Position numbers and translations under genes: made by a program. This document shows, in pieces, positions 60,583-64,000 of a stretch of DNA of 64,000 nt (the first letter of the stretch is position 1; each line of letters begins with the position of its first letter). This stretch comes from Microbacterium hominis (lineage in GTDB: Bacteria; Actinomycetota; Actinomycetes; Actinomycetales; Microbacteriaceae): contig NZ_CP054038.1 of assembly GCF_013282805.1 (NCBI RefSeq), forward strand, positions 3,782,001 through 3,846,000. The letters run 5' to 3'. Below the pieces are notes generated by a model that did not search any database, was not told the DNA's origin, and was given only the letters and a program-made list of their open reading frames with translations.

Positions 60583-63500
60583 TCAGAACAGGCTCGGCCC
60601 GCGCGCCGGGCCGACCGTCACCACCACCTGGGCCGTTGCGGTGTTGCCCGCGGCATCCATCGCCTCGTAGGTGATCGTGTAGATCGCTCCGATCGCCGCG
60701 ACGACCCGGAAGGTCGTATCGTCGATCGTCTGGATCGCGGCCTTGTGCGAGCCCGCGGCCTCGGCCCCGGTCAGGGTGACCGTGACCTCGCCGCTGTCGT
60801 CGGTCGCCTCGATGGACACCGTGACGTCGGTCCACTTGTTGTTCGGCGGGAAGATCGACGACGGCGTGGCCGTCGCGCTGATCTCCGGCGCCGTCGTGTC
60901 GGGCGTCATGTCCAGACCGACCACGACGGGATCGTGGTCGCTCGACCGGTACGGGTCTGCCGCGAACAGCGCGTCCTGGGCCGGCTGCTTGAACGACATG
61001 TCGTAGTCGAGGATGTCGGCCTCGTCGGCGTTGATGTGCCAGACGGCGGTGCCCGTCACGTCACCGGCCAGCGCGGTGCCGGCCAGGGCGTAGTCGAGGT
61101 AGCCGAGCATGCCGTCGAACACGTACGAGTACGCGTTCTCGCCGCCGAACCGCGCCACGAGGTCGGTGTACCCGGCCGCCACCAGCGCGTCGATCGGGTC
61201 CTCCTTGTCGTAGGAGTTGAGGTCGCCGATGATCAGCTCGCGGCCCGCGCCCTGACCGGTGGGGTCGCCCGCCAGCCAGTCGGCCATCGCCAGCGCCGCC
61301 CGCGTGCGCACGCCGTTGCAGTTGCCCTGACCGTCACCGGCGTCGGGATCCTGCACGTCGGTGCAGGCGGAGCCCTTCGACTTGAGGTGGTTCACCACGA
61401 CGGTGACCGTCTCGCCCGTCTCCACGTCGGCGAACGTCTGCGCGAGAGCGGGACGGTTCTTGTCATCGAGCCAGCGCGGGTCGTCGGCCTGCGTGAGCGT
61501 CGCGAACGCGCCGACGGGCTGCACCGCGGCGGGCTTGTAGACCATCGCCGTGGTGATCGCGTCGGTTCCCACCGGCCCGGTCGCGAGGTACTCATAGGTG
61601 CCCGCACCCACCGCGGCGTTCAGCGCCTCCGTGAGCGTCGCCACTGCCGTGTCGGGAGCCGCGGTGCTGTCCTCGAAGCCCACGACTCCGCTGTTCTCGA
61701 TCTCGATCAGGCCGTAGACGTCGGCGTCGATCGCGGCGAGCGCCGCCACGATCTTCGCCTGCTGGCGCGCGAGCTCCTCCGCCGTGTCCGCACCGCGCGT
61801 GTAGTCGTCGTCGTTGCTGTTCGTGGGCGTCGGATCGATGGTGGTGAAGTAGTTGAGCACGTTGAAGCTCGCCACCGTCACGTCGCCGCCGACCTCGGGC
61901 ACCTCCGGCCGCGGGTTCACCACGGTGAACTCCGCCCCCTGCGTGGGCTGCACGGCCCACGTCGAGAAGCGCCAGTCGAGCACGCCCGTGACGTTCTTCA
62001 CCTGGTCGCCGCCTCGGAACGTGTTCGACAGCGTGAACTCGTCGCCGTTGGGGTGGATCGCGGGGTCGGGGTTCTGGCTGGAGCGACCATCGTCGATGGT
62101 GATGCGCTCGGCGAGGTTCTTCTCCAGAAGCGCCGTGTACTCGGCGGAGCCGGGCTCGACCACGGCGGTCGGCGTCATCTGGCGGCCGAGGCCCACCTCG
62201 ATGGTGCCGAAGCGGTCGAAGTCGAAGTACTCGAGGATCGACAGCGACTGCGGCAGCGTGACGCGCATGCCCTCGAGCGGCTCATACGCGGCCGGGTCGA
62301 CCGGCAGCTCCAGCGCGACCGGCTCGGGCAGAGCCACGCCGCTCGCACAGATCGCCACGTCGGCGGCGGTGATCTCCGTGAGCCCGTTGAACTCGCTCAC
62401 CTCGCCGAGCACGTGCACCTCGTCGCCGGTGGCTACCTCCGCGCCGCCGGGGGCGAAGACGAAGATGCCGTCGGAAGTCGCGGGATCGCCGTCACCGGCA
62501 TCCTGCACGTAGTACCCCTGGAACCCGCCGACCTGGAAGTCTCCGGTGACGACACCCTCGACGCGCACGGTCTGACCCTGCACCGGGGATGCCGCACCCG
62601 ACCCCTGCACCGAGCCGATGGTCACCGGCGCGATGTCGCAGTCGGCCTGCTCCTCGGGCTCGGGGTCCGGGGGCAACGTCAGTGCGTTCGCCGTCCCGGG
62701 CGTGTTCACGGCTTCGCCGTCGACCAGCGTTCCTGTGAACATCGGGATGCCGGCCAGGTCGAAGTCGTTGACCACCCAGTCCGCGGACGTGTCGGTGTCG
62801 GTCCCGTCCGGGAAGCGCGAGGCTCCGCCCGGCGCGAACGCACCCCCGGCGAACGCGGGGTCGAGCACCGGGATGCCGTAGGTGAGGTCTCCGGCGCCGT
62901 TGTCGCTGATGGCGACGGCATCCACGATCTCGAACGAGAATCCGTCGTCGAGCACGCCGTCGTTGTCGACGTCGAGGTCGGTGCCGGCGGTCGGGGCCGT
63001 GCCGGTCACCAGCAGGAGCGTCATGGTGCCGTTCTCGAGTGCGTTGTTGCGGAAGCCCGTCCAGGAGCGACCTTCCGCGTCGGGGGCGCCGAAGGTGAAG
63101 GCGGCGTCGACGACGCCCGTCGGCGAGTTGGTGGCCGTCGCGTCGCCTTCGATCGAGAGCACGGAGTAGCCCGAGAGATCGGTGGCGCCGGAGGTCACGA
63201 GCAGCTCGATGTACTCGTTCGTGTCGGTCCCGACGTGGTTGGCGACGAACTCGTTGATCACCACGGTCGGCGGGTTGTCGCCGCAGACCGCGGTGTGCGC
63301 ACCCAGACCGTCGAAGTTGTCCGTGGGGAACCCGGTCCACTCGGCCGAGGGGACGAAGACGTCGGCGCCGTTCGGGTCGCCGACGCAGATGTCGGCGTTG
63401 CGGCGGAGGGTGCTGTTGAGCGTCGAGACGCCGTTGCTCACCCACGCCGTTCCGGGGTCGAAGCCGATCTGTCCGATGACGTCCACCAGCGCGCCGGCCT

Positions 63501-63903
63501 TGGCGAGCGCGACAGCGTCGTCGCCGTTGAAGAAACCGCCACCGGCGGTCTGATCGACGACCCCGTTGGGGTCTGGAATCTCGGGGTTCGCACCGAAAAC
63601 GGCCGAGGAGTGCGCGAAGACGTAGACGTCGCCGGGCGCCACGGTTCCCGTGAGTGCGATCGTGAGACCGGCCGTCGTCGACCCGTTGAAGTACTGCTGC
63701 AGCGCGTACCCGCCCGCGGCGAGGTCGATCGGCGCAGTGGTCGGGTTGTAGATCTCGATGGCCTTGTTGTTCGACGAACCTTCGACGTACTCGCTGATGA
63801 ACAGTTCGGTGGGCTCTGCTGCCGATGCCACGGGTGCCACCAGGCCGACCAGGCCCAGGGATGCGACGACGACGGCGGCCGCGGGGCGGATGGATCTGCG
63901 CAC
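60583..63903 (-). CDS. ExeM/NucH-type extracellular endonuclease
   Basis: 1106 residues. Signal peptide (about 1-29), a lamin-tail-like domain (FISEYVEGSSNNKAIEIYNPT), a second LTD-like domain (VVINEFVANHVGTDTNEYIEL), an OB-like segment (VRVEGVVTGDF), then the endonuclease/exonuclease/phosphatase domain with VASFNVLNYF, LIEIENSG, VNHLKSKGSAC, IIGDLNSYDKEDP and SSDHDPVVVGL. A C-terminal Ig-like domain follows. GTG start with AGGAGG five bases upstream. Degrades extracellular DNA, possibly for nutrient use. Confidence 0.95.
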   Translation of the reverse strand: MRRSIRPAAAVVVASLGLVGLVAPVASAAEPTELFISEYVEGSSNNKAIEIYNPTTAPIDLAAGGYALQQYFNGSTTAGLTIALTGTVAPGDVYVFAHSSAVFGANPEIPDPNGVVDQTAGGGFFNGDDAVALAKAGALVDVIGQIGFDPGTAWVSNGVSTLNSTLRRNADICVGDPNGADVFVPSAEWTGFPTDNFDGLGAHTAVCGDNPPTVVINEFVANHVGTDTNEYIELLVTSGATDLSGYSVLSIEGDATATNSPTGVVDAAFTFGAPDAEGRSWTGFRNNALENGTMTLLLVTGTAPTAGTDLDVDNDGVLDDGFSFEIVDAVAISDNGAGDLTYGIPVLDPAFAGGAFAPGGASRFPDGTDTDTSADWVVNDFDLAGIPMFTGTLVDGEAVNTPGTANALTLPPDPEPEEQADCDIAPVTIGSVQGSGAASPVQGQTVRVEGVVTGDFQVGGFQGYYVQDAGDGDPATSDGIFVFAPGGAEVATGDEVHVLGEVSEFNGLTEITAADVAICASGVALPEPVALELPVDPAAYEPLEGMRVTLPQSLSILEYFDFDRFGTIEVGLGRQMTPTAVVEPGSAEYTALLEKNLAERITIDDGRSSQNPDPAIHPNGDEFTLSNTFRGGDQVKNVTGVLDWRFSTWAVQPTQGAEFTVVNPRPEVPEVGGDVTVASFNVLNYFTTIDPTPTNSNDDDYTRGADTAEELARQQAKIVAALAAIDADVYGLIEIENSGVVGFEDSTAAPDTAVATLTEALNAAVGAGTYEYLATGPVGTDAITTAMVYKPAAVQPVGAFATLTQADDPRWLDDKNRPALAQTFADVETGETVTVVVNHLKSKGSACTDVQDPDAGDGQGNCNGVRTRAALAMADWLAGDPTGQGAGRELIIGDLNSYDKEDPIDALVAAGYTDLVARFGGENAYSYVFDGMLGYLDYALAGTALAGDVTGTAVWHINADEADILDYDMSFKQPAQDALFAADPYRSSDHDPVVVGLDMTPDTTAPEISATATPSSIFPPNNKWTDVTVSIEATDDSGEVTVTLTGAEAAGSHKAAIQTIDDTTFRVVAAIGAIYTITYEAMDAAGNTATAQVVVTVGPARGPSLF

Positions 63904-63923
63904 GAAACCTCCTGATGAATGAA

Positions 63924-63942
63924 GGAGGCCTTCTGGGCCTCC
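63924..63942 (-). promoter_or_regulatory. Hairpin in the nuclease leader
   Basis: GGAGGCC and GGCCTCC pair around TTCTG, 21 bases upstream of the GTG. It may affect expression or end an upstream transcript. The remaining 58 bases to the window end show no gene. Confidence 0.5.
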
Positions 63943-64000
63943 ACCCGCTCACGCTAGGGGAGGACGGCGCCCGTGTCAGGAGGTGCACGTGAGATTTCTG

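Overview
The window is high-GC actinobacterial chromosome. Its gene content, the C-minus ribosomal protein set, the dense overlapping operons and a very frequent GGATGCCGC nonamer suggest Microbacteriaceae, most likely Microbacterium. The genus is an inference. About 60 protein genes and one tRNA gene can be supported. I see no transposase, prophage or CRISPR array.

Region 1 (1-17660) is the most unusual part and looks like a plant-glycoside catabolic island. A minus-strand operon encodes a quercetinase-type monocupin, two small esterases and an alpha-L-rhamnosidase that runs off the left edge. It is divergent from a LysR regulator. A second long minus-strand operon encodes two SDR dehydrogenases, two FAH-fold hydrolases, a second alpha-L-rhamnosidase and a Dpp/Opp-type ABC importer with a permease-ATPase fusion. 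It is divergent from a carboxymuconolactone-decarboxylase-like gene and an IclR regulator. The same dyad, TTAG-N7-CTAA, lies about 138 bp upstream of both the cupin gene and the transporter solute-binding gene, so one LysR regulon is likely. A flavonol rhamnoside such as rutin would fit as substrate, but this is a hypothesis.

Region 2 (17800-30600) is mixed metabolism. It has a TspO-like membrane protein, a zinc-ribbon SDR with a small partner, a Nudix hydrolase, tRNA-Gly(CCC) directly abutting a lipoprotein gene, and a GH35 beta-galactosidase/KDPG-type aldolase/sugar kinase operon. It also has a GbsR-like regulator with a glycosyltransferase, an EamA exporter, a beta-lactamase-fold lipoprotein without catalytic residues, and an iron-regulated heme oxygenase next to a DUF2470 protein.

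Region 3 (30600-42050) holds a Pif1-type helicase, a CopD-CtaG fusion, HU, a TetR/hydrolase pair, an HSL-type esterase, the rpmB-rpmG-rpsN operon (all zinc-independent forms), an alkyladenine glycosylase and an MFS exporter. Two copies of a 57-bp palindromic repeat lie at 37382-37512.

Region 4 (42088-48568) is a zinc locus on the minus strand: znuA-znuC-znuB-zur, then a DUF318 permease, its TIGR03943 partner and an Ig-like/propeller protein, with a Zur-like box upstream of znuA. Region 5 (48600-53800) is an aminotransferase plus E1alpha/E1beta/E2 branched-chain 2-oxoacid dehydrogenase operon and a small membrane protein. Region 6 (53860-64000) encodes secreted proteins: a subtilase with its divergent HTH regulator, a WXG100-like protein with an alpha/beta hydrolase, and an ExeM/NucH-type nuclease. 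No gene-free stretch exceeds 300 bases.
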